A stretch of 64,000 bases of DNA. Source: Bigelowiella natans CCMP2755 (Eukaryota; Cercozoa; Chlorarachniophyceae). The notes beneath the pieces were generated by a model. The model was not told where the DNA came from. It did not search any database and was given only the letters and a program-made list of their open reading frames with translations. The translations under genes and the position numbers were made by a program. The stretch spans positions 141,057 to 205,056 of the forward strand of contig ADNK01000029.1 of NCBI GenBank assembly GCA_000320545.1, in the 5' to 3' direction. Positions 49,943-61,570 of this stretch are shown piece by piece; the first letter of the stretch is position 1, and each line of letters opens with the position of its first letter.

Positions 49943-51306
49943 CCCGTGTTCGACAGTTGCCATACCATGCAAGTGAGCCTGAAATACGTGCTTTCCTTAA
50001 TCAAGTCTGCAAGGTAGTAGCAAACTTCATGCGCAATATGCAATTAATTTATTAGAAGAAGTAAGTGTTCAAAGAAGTATTTTTGACCTCGCCTGTGCTG
50101 TTATATCCAAACTAACCTAGGAGAATTTTACGATCAAGCGTGTCATGCAGAAGGGTGGTAGAACCCAAAATCATGCCGTGAAAGTACGGAAAGGAGGGAA
50201 GAAAACGGATCTTGTCTTCTCTGGGCAAGCATTTATCACATTTAAGACTCGGCAGGATTTGGATCGAGCTTTGACACTAGATAAAAGCTATTTCTATGAT
50301 AGACAGGGGGGAAAGACGAGCGGTGGTGGGGAACCTGCGAGCATCAGCGAAGGGGCAGGTGAAAATGACGATGAAGAGAAAGGGAAGAAGAAGAAAAAAC
50401 TTTCTAATACTATGAGAAAAGCCTCGCGCTACCCCGTTAACGTCGTTGAAGTCATCCCTAAGAAGGTGAATTAAATACATTTTGCTCCGAGATGGTATGT
50501 CGTTGATGATTTCTTGCCTTAGGAGCTTCGAGAGAAAAAACAGCAATCAAATCAGGACGAGAAGAAGATCTTGCGGCCAAAAGAGGAGGTACAAAGCAAA
50601 TATTCCAGTTACATTATTTGTTTTGTGAAACCATCTTCAAATACAGGTCTTAGACAATGTTGGGGATATCATGAAACTCGAGGAGAGGGGACTTGGGTTA
50701 GCAATGACCGACATTGATGACGGGGTTGTTGAAGCGTTGAGAAGAGTCTCAGAGGAGGTGACTTGATAAACTTGGTTGTTCGAAGGTGTTTCGAGGTTTA
50801 TCGTGCTGAGACATTGTCACAGGTAGCAAGGAATGCTCTCCTTGAGTTCGACGTTCTTGGTCCATTGGGGAAAAACAAACTGCAAGCTGTGAAGAACAGA
50901 CCTGCTTATCTCTCTGGTTGTGTTTCTATGTTCTCATCAAGTACCGATATCACTCATTGAACTCGATTCGCACTCAGGAATTGTCAAGAAGTGGCAAAAT
51001 GGAGAAGGAAACATTGAAGACACAAAGGCCCACGTGAAGAGGCGATCAGGAGCATCAAAGGGATTTGATGAAAGTGAATCAAGAAACTCGAGGGGTCGAG
51101 GCAGAGGATCCACTCGTGGCGCACGAGGTCGCTCGCGGGGGTTTCGTGGCCGCAGGGGTCGTGGTGGTAGTCGTGGTGGTGGTCGTGGTGGTAGTCGTGG
51201 TGGTGGTCGTCGTGGTGGTCGTGGTGGTCGAGGTCGAGGTCGAGGTCGAGGTCGAGGTATACGAGGTCGTGGCCGGTTTGGGCGTGGCCACCGTGGAAAA
51301 CGATGA
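49609..51306 (+). CDS. RRM protein with C-terminal RGG domain, probably nucleolar
   Basis: Seven exons (49609-49749, 49957-50013, 50121-50465, 50523-50588, 50647-50757, 50823-50916, 50978-51306) give 380 aa. After a Lys/Arg-rich N-terminus (LRKKKRKRQSG) comes an RNA-recognition motif. RNP2 is AYVNQLPYHASEPEIRAF, split by an intron, and RNP1 is FSGQAFITF with TRQDLDRALTLDK. A charged Lys-rich linker follows, then a tail of about 60 residues made of RGG/GRG repeats (encoded by GGTCGT/GGTGGT units, 51095-51305). RGG tails with an RRM are usual in nucleolar and ribosome-biogenesis factors. I cannot name the orthologue. Intron 1 holds an (AC)n(AT)n microsatellite that runs close to the acceptor at 49956. 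Confidence 0.85.
49881..49937. repeat. (AC)n(AT)n compound microsatellite in intron 1
   Basis: About 30 bp of AC followed by about 25 bp of AT, 20 bp upstream of the acceptor at 49956. Confidence 0.9.
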
Positions 51307-52440
51307 AGTTTCTGATTCCATGCTGTGAAATGACCAGCAGCAGAGCCAGCTAGCCAGAGAGCTAGAGAGGGTCACTCCATGTGGTGATCAATTGCTGAGT
51401 GTGTCACGTTTGCTCTCGACAATCATCACGGAACTGGTCCGATCTAGCAATGATGACAAAGCCCGGCCCATACCGTTCACTCGCAGCCGCATGCGCTGTG
51501 CATGAAACAAGTGCATGTCTCTCCACGTCTAGCGCATCGCAGCTGCTAGGTGTGTGAGTCTGCTGCATCAAATGACTGCGTGCTCAAGCCAGCTAGCCAG
51601 TGCCGTTCGCACCTAACCCCTAGACCCACTCATGTGCACACACACACATGCACGCACGTGACACGACTGCCTTGTCACACGCGCATCGATGCACACTGCT
51701 AGACTAGCAGCACACACTTGTGTCACGTCAGACGTGCCTGGCGGATGTCACGTGCGTAGCGTTTCTGGCTGGCTAGCTGGCGGACGGTGCAATTGAGCTG
51801 CGCAGCAGGTGTCAGGTTTCAAGGGCCAACGGTCGCTGCGTGCATTGGGGTGTGCTTCTAGATGTGCATGCACACACGCACCAGAACACACACTTGCATT
51901 GATGCAATCTGCAACAATCTGCATGCGGTGAAGGTCCAGAGGTCACAAAGATCACGCTTTACCGCAATTGAGTCATCGCACATGTGATGACCTGACAATG
52001 ATGACATACAGCATCAAGCGCACAGTGCATGTGCGATGAAGAATCATGTTTCAGAATGAAAACACAACAACAAAATTGTGATCCAATTCAAGCACGAAGA
52101 TTGAAACTTTGCATTTTGTTAAGGCAATTTGGAACGGATTTTTTTTGGTTCAAGAGTCTTCGTTATTTCCCTGTCAATCGGTGAAAAACTTCCCCCATTC
52201 ACGATTTCTCCATTCTGGGATACTGCTTTCGTCTATGATAAAATGTTCTTCGTTGGCGTCATCACTGAGCGAAGTATACGAATAGAAACACATGCTGAGA
52301 TGATTTATTACTTTTTGTGATGAGATAGAAGTTTATATTTACACTTCTCCCGGGCGAGGTGGCTTTAATATGTCAAAGCCCGCCTTGGCTGGAAAATAAA
52401 TACAAAAGAATCAATGTTTCCACTTCAAATTTTGATCAAT
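51307..52440. other. Convergent junction, strongly CTAG/TGCATGC-rich, no gene
   Basis: This is one of the clearest examples of the special texture: GCTAGCCAG, TCTAG, GCTAGACTAGCAG, GGCTAGCTGG and repeated CACACA/GCATGC up to about 52040, then ordinary AT-rich sequence. No coding pattern was seen. Confidence 0.6.
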
Positions 52441-54114
52441 TTAATGACACTCATCTCCAGGCCAGGTCCGAAACCAGTCATCATCGTCATCCTCTTCATC
52501 TGGTTTTGGCAGACATACATTTTAGTTCTTCATATTGTAAAAACTGATAATGGTCGACAACTTTCAAACTCTTCTTCACTATCTGAAAGCTCCGTTTTCA
52601 ATTCGGCAATCTGATTAGAGGAGTAAATAGAAGACAATGAGTGCAGTTTTGATTATAGTGAAGCAGGGTACATACCTCCTTAGTTATATCTGCCAAGGCT
52701 TGGTCCAACTCCATCGAGGTTTTGGCTTCTTTTGCAGCTTCTTCTGAGGCAGTCTACATAAAATTGCGATGAGCATAGGATAAATAAGCTTGTGAGAAAA
52801 TATTACCTGAGCATTAGCCGCTGCCACGTAGGAATCAGTTTTTGGATCTACGAGTCAAGAATGGCACACATCAGTTTGCGCGAAAACACAAGCATTGAAA
52901 TATTTGAAAACCGTTGATTGACTGAATGGATTCGATGTTGCTTTCCTAGGAAAATTATAGTTTAGACAAACATTTCACTTAAAGATCAAGTTTGAAGAAG
53001 ATGGTACCTCATCCACGACGAAGGAAGATGTGAGCGTCTTATACCACTCTTCGTCATCTTGATCTTAAATGCAGAATAATATGTGACACAATGGTCAAAC
53101 GGTTGAAATTTTACAACCTTTGCTAGTATCATCATCTTCGATTTCATCTTCATTCCCCGGGACAGCATCTGTGATTATATCCTCATCTGGCTCTGGTTCA
53201 TTTGGCTCCTCGATATCAAGCGATGCATCAATGTCGAGGGGCTCATCTTCCATATCTCCATCGTCCACGTCCGAGCGCACAATAAATCTAGAATTTCTCT
53301 TCCCACGTATTCCGACATTGTTTAGCATACCGTGATCCTGGATTACTATTTTATGACTCGCTACGGGATTGCTGATAGGTCACAAGATGATGTTAGAAGT
53401 AGCTCATCAGTTAAAATAATGAATAGATGTACATACCATACGCTATGAATGGTGTTCCCACAATGCCTCCCGCTCGTAAAAATTCCCTTTTCGTTCCTCA
53501 GTGAAACAAGGGGCGTTCTATGATGGCTCCGGATCACTGAACTGCGATGGGATCTTGCCACCCGCCAGTTCTCCGGTCTGTCGTGCTGGATGGAAATCAT
53601 GATCACCAGAATCACGGCCATTGGCCAGTGGCTTCGGAGATTACAGCGATGGCGCGTGCCTCTGGTACATTGCTGAACCTCCTGGATGGAGCTCGACACA
53701 ACGGATTCCATTGATATGTCTATGTGTACCCCCCTCCAGATTTCGGCGACCCGCTTTGTGTGTGAGTCGGATATGGCACCACAGGGCGTTGTCGCACGCA
53801 AAAAAGAGCAAGCAATTCACTCTCAGCGATTGCCCTTGTGAACGACTCCAATCGAAAAGCGGAAATTTCGATCCTTTTCCGTCCTTCTCCTCCTTCTCTC
53901 GATGAAAACATGCTGCGTCTTTCTCGTCCGTTAACCTCTTCCAACGAAAATGGGGAAAATCGGTCCCAATTAATTGTCGTAGGCCCAGGATGACCTCGAA
54001 CATCGTGCATTGCTGGTTTGGGTGATCAATCTTGGTCACATCATAACAAAACCCGGTCCCGCCACGGATACGCCCCTCCAGCCTCTCCGCCACCGGCCAA
54101 CATTTCGAGACCAT
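52441..54114 (-). CDS. Unrecognised acidic protein (about 329 aa)
   Basis: Proposed exons 54114-53730, 53496-53437, 53345-53118, 53063-53008, 52945-52912, 52847-52807, 52753-52676, 52610-52562, 52499-52441 sum to 330 codons. The 3' eight exons are convincing: short, phase-consistent and compositionally alike. The middle and C-terminal parts are very acidic (DVDDGDMEDEPLDIDAS, NEPEPDEDI, NEDEIEDDD) and end in DDDDDWFRTWPGDE. A short helical Glu/Ala stretch (TASEEAAKEAKTSMELDQAL) precedes it. The long first exon is open for 157 codons but has no known motif, so its reading frame or extent may be wrong. No family is recognised. Acidic tails of this kind occur in histone- or ribosome-interacting proteins, which is only a suggestion. 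Confidence 0.6.
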
Positions 54115-54494
54115 CTCAGGCCCTTGTATGTTTTTTTATGTTTTAGTGGAGAGTGTCGTAGTTGTTGAGTGAAGAAGGGGATCATGGGATGATAGATTGG
54201 CGCAGGGAGATAAAATGCAAGGCGAGACTAGCTCGAGTGTTGGCAAGTGAATTTCGCAAACGGTCACCGAAAGCGCGTTCTGAGGGCAAGTAGAATGAAC
54301 ACAGTCTCTATCGATCTAATGTAACCTTGTACGCCAGGGAAAGCTAAGTTAGGCCGATTGGCTTTGCACAAGTAAGCCGACGGTGAGTGGATATTCATGA
54401 AGATAAGATCAACTACCTCATTCTTTCTTCTTCATCAACTTCGAAATATTCCACCAAGACAAAGTATTTTTCCGAGTATGACAGAATTATAGTA

Positions 54495-56321
54495 ATGTCA
54501 GATGCATTAAAATTTTACAATCAGAAGGGGTTGGTATAAAACTTACAAATCCCACTGAGGGTGAGAAGAATCTACACTGCGTATGATAAGATTCTGTTCA
54601 TTCCGCAGATCACTTAAGGCGAAATACGGAATTAAGTAAGGAAACGGAGTGCCAGCTACTAGCTTTGGAGAAAGCAGCTTCAATGCTTCAAAACGAAAGG
54701 AATCAAGGGGAAGGCAAACAGTTCGAACATGATGGATCACGAAAAGTAGTATTCGTTGTAGAGCCGTCTTCTTCCTTTCACTATTAGATATTAACAACAC
54801 AAATATTCGCATAACTTATATCCACCACACCTAGATTCTTGACCAACTCGTACATTGTAGGGAAACGACGGAGGAAGCAGGGTGGAAGAATCTTCGCTTG
54901 AAAGTGAAGGCAAAATCGTGTTTGCAACCGCAGAGAATTACGTAGACTGCGGTGTTTACCTTGGACAAACGCTTTCGATGCACGGATTTGTGCACGAGTT
55001 CGAGACTGATTTTAAATCTGTGAAAGACAAGGTTGCAGCGTGCAACTGTCTCTACGATCTCATTCGCGACCGACAAAGGCTGCAGCAGTTGCGTGAGGAT
55101 CTAACTGTGGAAGTGACGCGAAGCCAAGGGCGGAATCGCGATATATCTCGAATTCTTGAACAGACTAAGGCTGAGCTCATAAAGGCACGCAGGCAGCATT
55201 GGATAGTTGAGGAACGTCTTAGCCTTTTGCAAAAGGAGTCACGAGCGGCAGAAAAGAAATTGAAACTTCAAATGAACAAGCTTTCAAAAGAGAACGTAAT
55301 GATCCGCAACAGGGACAAAGGCTATCAGGCCAAGATTAGGAAGATCGAACATGAGGCGGTAAGACTCAAAGACAAGCTGGATCGAGCTCAGCGCGCAAGA
55401 AAGGGATTACCAAAGGACGCCAAAATTGAGATTGTGAGTGCGGTTAAGCGTGGTAAGAAAACTTCAGGATCCAGCAACGGCGATGAACAGCTGATGAAGG
55501 AGACTCTTTCTGCGTATGAACGTAAAAATAGTGAGCTTGCCGAGGAGAATGCTCGTTTGCGAGCCGACTTTCACAGCTATCAGCAGAAGTTAGATGGGAT
55601 TCTGGACCGAAAAGTGGTGCAGATAGAATTGTCTAAATCTATGGAAGACGCACTCGCCGAGTTTAATCCCTGCATGTTCGACATGCCTTACGACATAGTT
55701 GAGAAGTATATATCCAATGGGCTGGACGCAAGGCTCCTCCAGGTACGACGACAGATGGAACTCATAGATACCAGGTCCGCGGAGATCGAAGTTGCCAATG
55801 CTGAGCAACTGGCAGAAGTCGTCAACGAGCAAAGAGCCATTTTAAAGGAAACAGACTACATCATGAGGTCGCATCTGCTATCTGGTCAGGAGAAAGGGGA
55901 ACTCCACAAGCAGCATGGAAGAAACAAGCCTAGCATGGCAGATTTAAAGTCCGTTGAATTAGAGAGAGCTGCGCTTGAGGAGCTGAAAGTGAAATATGTA
56001 AAGCATTTAGTGGAGGTGGACGAAATGAAGCTCAGTCTGAAGAAGGAACTTGCTGATCAAAATGAGATGGAAGAAGAGGAGCGCAAGAGAAAATCTGAAG
56101 ATGAAAAGTCAAAAACTTCAGAGTCGGGCGGGCTCCTCGCTTACATCAAAGACGAGGCAGAAGATGGCCAGCAAAGTGATGTACCTGACCAAGGAGTTGC
56201 AGCTGTCGAGGAGATAGCGACATTGGGTACAAGCACATTAGATCAACACGTTATGGACGAAATAGAGCGTATCCTGCAAACGGACGATTCTGACTTATTC
56301 AGCGAAATGGTCTTAAGCTAG
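54495..56321 (+). CDS. ADIP / SSX2IP-like centriolar coiled-coil protein
   Basis: One long exon (54861-56321) plus a probable first coding exon (54495-54533, MSDALKFYNQKGL) give about 499 aa. The open frame upstream of 54882 has no ATG and is preceded by an acceptor TAG at 54858-54860, hence the two-exon model. The N-terminal half matches the ADIP family: ATAENYVDCGVYLGQTLSMH (a conserved region before the coil) and NCLYDLIRDRQRLQQLREDL, then heptad-rich sequence up to about residue 400 and an acidic C-terminus. In animals this family sits at centriolar satellites, basal bodies and adherens junctions, and helps microtubule anchoring and ciliogenesis, so the cell probably makes flagella. It has few introns, unlike its neighbours. 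Confidence 0.75.
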
Positions 56322-56540
56322 ATCAAGAAATTTATTGCTGGCATCCTATCCAGCCTCGTTAGACAGGTACTTGGAAATTTGTTAATCTGCTCTCAGTACG
56401 GTTTTGGGGAACCCTTTCGCGGCAGTTGCACATCGCAATTCTGCCACTTGCATGTACCTAGCTAGCTAGTAGCGCTGGCTGTCGACTGAATTGACATGCG
56501 TGCATGCTGTGGCCTATTAGTTGTGATGCGATGCACCTAT

Positions 56541-56610
56541 GACTAGATGAGGAGGATGTTATGAAATAATTACATTTTTTGGGCATAGCTAGATAGTCAG
56601 TCATCCTACT
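56541..56610 (+). repeat. Dispersed element, copy 7 (diverged)
   Basis: GGAGGATGTTATGAAATAAT, TTACATTTTTTGG, then an inserted CTAGATAG block and CAGTCATCCTACTG. Confidence 0.55.
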
Positions 56611-56697
56611 GTGAGACGGATGTAATGAATAAATTAAGTTTGTTCAATATTGTCACCATGATATGTAGCTGTGCAAAGCAGCGGCTACAGCGCTTAT
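56611..56697 (+). repeat. Dispersed element, copy 8 (full)
   Basis: GTGAGACGGATGTAATGAAT, AT-rich centre, GTCACCATGATATGTAGC, then GTGCAAAGCAGCGGCTACAG. Best match to copy 1 in opposite orientation. Confidence 0.8.
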
Positions 56698-56735
56698 GTT
56701 GAATCTATTTGTCTTTGTTATTATGTGCTTCATGC

Positions 56736-56772
56736 ATTCTAATGTAGCTGTGCAAAAAAGCGGCAGTGTGTC
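56736..56772 (+). repeat. Dispersed element, copy 9 (3' half only)
   Basis: CATTCTAATGTAGCTGTGC then AAAAAAGCGGCAGTG, the second-stem half of the element, about 40 bp after copy 8. Confidence 0.65.
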
Positions 56773-57866
56773 GTACGCGTCACTAATGCATGGCTACGCA
56801 GTAGAATTAATGCCATCATTGATGAGCGCTTTGCTCCTCTAGTGCTACGCTGGTATTTAGTATATGGTGCGCAGCTAGATAGCTAGCTAGCTAGACAGCT
56901 CTGCTAGAGCTTGCTGTACATATATTCGAGCATTGCTAGATTATTGTTTGACTACATGCATGCGCACTAACAGACCTACACAGCTCTAGAGCTTGTATAC
57001 CTGATACTTGCGACAGCTACCACAGCTAGATAGCTCTCGATAGCCACACATCTTAGGCACCAACAGCGCTAGAGCGCGCAGTCGCCGCAGCGTCGTGGTT
57101 TTGCATTGTTAATTGTTAATTATAATTACATGACTCTGATCGTCTATGTATTGGCACAACGTACGCACATTATTGTGTCACAATTGGCATGCATATACGC
57201 TAGTACGCGCTTAGCTAGTTAGCCTGATTGGATACGCTGCGACAAATGCAGCTCGCTATCCGCTTACTAATGGCATTCTACATGCCGCTGCATGTTCTTG
57301 TCCTTAACGCAGGAAGTTGCAGGCTACAAACTCGGCGTGGCCTATGAGAACTCACAAAACAATCGCTCGCGCACAGGATCAGCACCCTACCACCATGACC
57401 ATGAGCAGCAAGATTGAAAGCGATACTTCTAAAAGTTTATTTTCCCATAGTCTTATCTATCTAGTTATTATTGACAACTTCCTTGCAACCTGGATCACCC
57501 ATAGGTCGAAGATTTGAGCACTTGTATAAGCCTAAAGAACAAATTTCAATTCGTCAGCGATGTAGAGTATTGCGCAGATATGTGCGTTACTGGAAATTGG
57601 AAATATATTAGAGCATCAATTGAATAAGAATGACGCATTCTACTCGCGTACACGTGGATTCTACGTCAGAGTAATAAACAACATGTATCGCTAAGCTAAC
57701 ATGGGAGTCACAATTTGCAAAATTTAAAATATGCTACGATTTTCTATCGCGATCTCCTGAAAAGTGCGCCCGTCACGAAAACTTAACTTTGGATCAATGT
57801 GCGGTATGTGTGTAAACCTGCAGCAATATATTTCACAAAATCTTGTTATCAACCGATCCCATACTT

Positions 57867-59798
57867 TTAAAAGAAAGACTCCATCGACCATATCGCCATT
57901 GAATGCCGGTGTCCACGACCGAAAATCGGTCTAACTGCATGCAGATTTCTCTCGTTTCCTCTATATAGGATTAAATTTCCACCTGAAAAAACCAATCGCC
58001 TTTGTTCAGTGGGGGAATAATAGTGTGACCTGCCTTCGGCGCAGAAAGAGAATATTACATTTCGGTCTGAGCTTTACCCTACCGAAGAACAGGTCCGAGA
58101 AAGTTGCGAAAATTTTGTCAGCCCATCTATGGAAGGAATCACATCATAGCACATTTATCAATAAATAGACCTAACCAAAAGTAATGGATCAAACCCATGG
58201 TTTGAGGAGACAGCATCGTCGATGAACATGATTTCTGCTCCAGAGAATTTATTCAACATTTCCTCCGTGTCGAGGTACAGCAGTGCACTATGTGTTCTTT
58301 CTGCAGAATAAATAAGATAACTAATTATGAAATAAAACTTAAAGAAAACGCACCGAAGTAAGAATGGCTTTGAGGAGAAGATCTCTCAGCAAAATAGTCC
58401 TTCAACTTATAAACGTGCGAATCGGCATGTAGATTTAGACCTGAGGGAACATGAGAAATGAGGATCATAGATATGCTTAATTGAAAGATGTGCAACCTCC
58501 GCTAAATAGGGAGTCAAACTGGAATAGCATTGGAAACCACCAGTGGCATAGTCCGAAAGCCTCAACGATCTGATTCCAAGTTCATATGAGATCATTTACT
58601 GAGGAAATGAGTTGCTGGCCATACTGATGGACATGAGAACGCATCCAAGTACTTTGAAATGTCCTCCCCATCTTTCACCTGAATATTGACAAAAGAATTC
58701 ACATTTAATTTGTGTTCAAATGTTTAAAAGAACGTGTGTGTGTGTGAGAAGGGCTAACCTTTTCTGTAAGATTTTGGTACAATCGATTCGAAAAACGAGC
58801 GACTAGAGAAGCACTATGCATTGACACGTTGGGCAACTTCAGGCGATCTTCAAGAAAGTCGTGAATTTTGTTTTGAAGGCTAAGAGAACGTAGAGAATTA
58901 CGATGAGAGATGTGAATAGTATGTTTAAAAGATTATTCAAACCCGAAGATCATATCGGCTATGCGCGTATCGTTTAGTTTTGGAGGACTGAGATCCGTGA
59001 ATGAAAAAACAGACCTATGTTTTGCTTGTAGGAGCTGATTTGAATGTAAACACGAGGTTGTTCAGATATAACAATTTTACTCTATATCTATATCATTCTC
59101 ATTCAAGCATGAAAAACCGGAGAATGAGGTCCGATTTCTCCATCGAGTGCCATTCGAACTCTTTCGTTCATATCCACTTCGGTATCCTCCTCTACGAGTC
59201 TGGATTTCATTTACATTTTAGAGTGAAGAAAATACTAGCAGACCATAAATTCATACTCGACTAGTCTTTCGCATGTTTCATCGTCGACGAAGTTCTCCAC
59301 AAGGACCCTTAAAATGTTACGTAAGCCACAGTTGGAAACACTCAAAAGTAGGAGGAGGTAACCTTTCTGCTGTGTTGTGGATGCTTGGATCGTACCAGTG
59401 AATCCAAAAGTTCTGGTTATAACCAGAACTTTTTCAGATATAAAAGTTAAGGATTCGTTGGATGAGAGACCTTCAGAAAAATGTCCAAAATTGCTTCAAA
59501 ATGGCAAAGCCAGTATGGAAGGCCTACACTCTCTGCCACAGGCCGTAACCATAAATCTTCATAGGAAACGGCGATATGATAGACTCTGTACATTGCATTT
59601 GAACAGGGTTTCGCCCAATCCTGATGAAGGCAAAATTTTTACTCTCTTTGTACGAATACGCTCAGCATGAAGAACCTGCAATTGGTGTTGGAGATAACGA
59701 GAATACACACTTCTATTGCCGTGGGGAGGCATTGTGCACCAGTGAAGAAACACTGCCACAATGATGACACGCACAGTCGTTGAGGACAGAATCATCAT
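57867..59798 (-). CDS. Secreted prolyl 4-hydroxylase-like 2OG-Fe(II) dioxygenase
   Basis: Recognised exons: 59798-59676 (signal peptide, core VRVIIVAVFLHW), 59307-59244, 59199-59118, 59014-58943, 58879-58759, 58678-58653, 58569-58541, 58440-58354, 58300-58171, 58078-58059 and 57982-57867. The domain matches P4H alpha-type enzymes: VLVENFVDDETCERLVEYE, the RTS motif in RWRNRTSFS, RIADMIF, SDYATGLNLHADSH (His-x-Asp iron ligands), THSALLYLDT, and CGNLILYRGNERNLHAV (third iron His). The gene ends near GHRHSMAIWSME. The enzyme would hydroxylate proline in secreted or wall proteins in the ER lumen. The part between 59675 and 59308 and the join 59118/59014 are not resolved in phase. One or two short exons may be missing. 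Confidence 0.85.
59406..59433. repeat. Perfect 28-bp palindrome
   Basis: Half-site AAAAGTTCTGGTTA followed by its exact reverse complement with no spacer, inside the unresolved 5' part of the prolyl-hydroxylase gene. Confidence 0.9.
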
Positions 59799-60109
59799 GG
59801 TGGTTCCAGAAAGCAACCGCAAGCTTCTTTTCCCATAGATCTAGAGACAGGGCTGATTACCCCATTTGAGCATCTGGATAATGAGTCGCACAGAGCGAAA
59901 TAATAATGATAAGAATTCAATAAAAATAAGCGAAATAATAATTCGTCGGCGTTGTCGCATGATCTCGGGGATATCTCGAGGAGATCAATCTGGTGGCTCC
60001 AGAGTTGGTGCGGGGAAGGGACTGAGGAACTCTTCACGCGGGTGGTTCTCTTCTTCTCTCTTCACACAAGTAACAATCCTGGAAAGGAAGGAAAGGAAGG
60101 AAAGCAAGA
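59799..60109. promoter_or_regulatory. Divergent intergenic region P4H-like / PRPF38
   Basis: 311 bp between two start codons. TTGTCGCA occurs at about 59953-59960, and an A/G-rich (GGAAA)n stretch runs into the PRPF38 start. Confidence 0.45.
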
Positions 60110-61511
60110 ATGGGCCGCGACGGACTCAACACAACAGTTTCAGATGCTGAGAGCATCCGTGGAACCAACCCACAGTTCCTCATCGAGAAGATTACACGGA
60201 TGAAGGTAAATAAACTTTCAGTGTTACCCGTTGCATGTCTCACCGCAAGCCTGACGAGAAAGAATGTTATTATATCCTTGTAAAGATATACGACGATATG
60301 TACTGGAAAGAGCACTGCTTTGCGCTCAATGCGGAAGGAATAGTGGACAAGGCCGTCGAACTGAAGTGAGCCTAGATCAGATTGCGCATTCATGAATTAC
60401 GACAAATGATAATTAACTGCGATACACAGGTATGTTGCAGGGGTCTATGGAGGAAATCGGAGACCGTCTGAGTTCATGTGCTTACTGCTCAAAATGCTTC
60501 AAATCCAGCCCGAAAGAAGTATAGTACTGGAGTTAATTGCAAACAATGACTACAAGTAAGTTCGACTACAAAGCATGCATGGGCCACAGTTTTGGCACGG
60601 GTTACTGCCTAAACACCGATTTTGTTGATTAGGTACGTTAGAGTTTTAGGAGCAACCTACCTTCGACTAACAGGAAATGCACAAGAAATCTACCAGGTAA
60701 TAATCTGCACTCGGTTGAGCTTATGTGAGATTTACACTCACTCGTCTTTCTTTCATCAGTTTCTAGAGCCTCTTCTCGTGGACTATAGGAAAATCCGATA
60801 TAGGAATGTGGAGGTGAGCGATAACTGCACGCCACTTTGATAAATTCTGCAGTGCTAGTTGCTCATAATGTGGTTATTAGGCAAAGTACGAGATGAAGCA
60901 CGTCGATGAGATCGTCGACCAGCTTCTTGTAGGAGGGTCAGCTTTTGATATTGCACTTCCACGGATACCTGTTCGATGGCACTTGGAAAAAGTTGGAAAG
61001 CTTCCTCCTCGGAAAAGCAAATTAGAGGAGATGGATTTTTTTAGTGATGACGAAGAGGGAAGCGTAGACAACGAGAAAAACGAGAAAAAAGCCTTTTTGG
61101 AGCTGGAAAAGGAGAAAACAAAGCCTGAGGCGATTGCATGGAAAAGAGAAAAGGATGATAAATCTAATGGGAAGAAAGGTAAATCGGATAGCAGGAATCG
61201 TGATAATGTCAAGAAGCGCGCCGATGATACTGGGAAACGCAGTGACGATGAAGACTCCGATGATAGCCACGACGATGATAGACGAGAGAGAAGGCGAAGG
61301 CGACGGGACCACAGTCGAGATTCATCGAGGGGCCGGAGAAGGGATCGGAGCCGTGATCGTGATAGGCGTCGAAGAAATAGATCGTCTGATTCACGCCGGC
61401 GTCGCGACAGATCTCGAAGGTATCTACTACCACCTCGTTATGAATAATTGATCCTGTGTCTCAAAAGTTCTTTTTATCAGCCGTAGTCGCGAAAGAAGAC
61501 GAAGAAGATAG
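60110..61511 (+). CDS. Pre-mRNA-splicing factor 38 (PRPF38 family)
   Basis: Seven exons (60110-60205, 60286-60365, 60430-60555, 60633-60696, 60760-60813, 60881-61419, 61481-61511) give 329 aa. Residues 1-185 are the PRP38 domain: ESIRGTNPQFLIEKITRMK, DDMYWKEHCFALNAEGIVDK, YGGNRRPSEFMCLLLKMLQI, YLRLTGNAQEIYQFLEPL and FDIALPRIPVRWHLE. A charged linker and an Arg/Ser/Asp-rich tail (SRDSSRGRRRDRSRDRDRRR) follow, ending RSRERRRRR. PRPF38 belongs to the spliceosomal B complex and is needed for activation of the tri-snRNP. The tail is RS-like, as in animal PRPF38A/B and unlike yeast Prp38. The last exon encodes only 10 residues. Start is the first ATG in frame with the domain. Confidence 0.96.
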
Positions 61512-61518
61512 AGACGTA

Positions 61519-61570
<52 letters not shown>

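Larger units (their letters stand above)
56322..57866. other. Convergent junction with three repeat-element copies
   Basis: 1.5 kb without a gene between the ADIP-like and prolyl-hydroxylase-like 3' ends. The first kilobase is dense in CTAG (for example 56459-56470, 56874-56900) and TGCATGC. The last 0.4 kb is plain AT-rich sequence. Confidence 0.6.

Noticed and set aside
59377-59670. Plus-strand open frame of 97 codons
   Set aside because: It lies over the 5' part of the prolyl-hydroxylase gene, has no motif, and its KVLVITRTF segment merely reflects the 28-bp palindrome.
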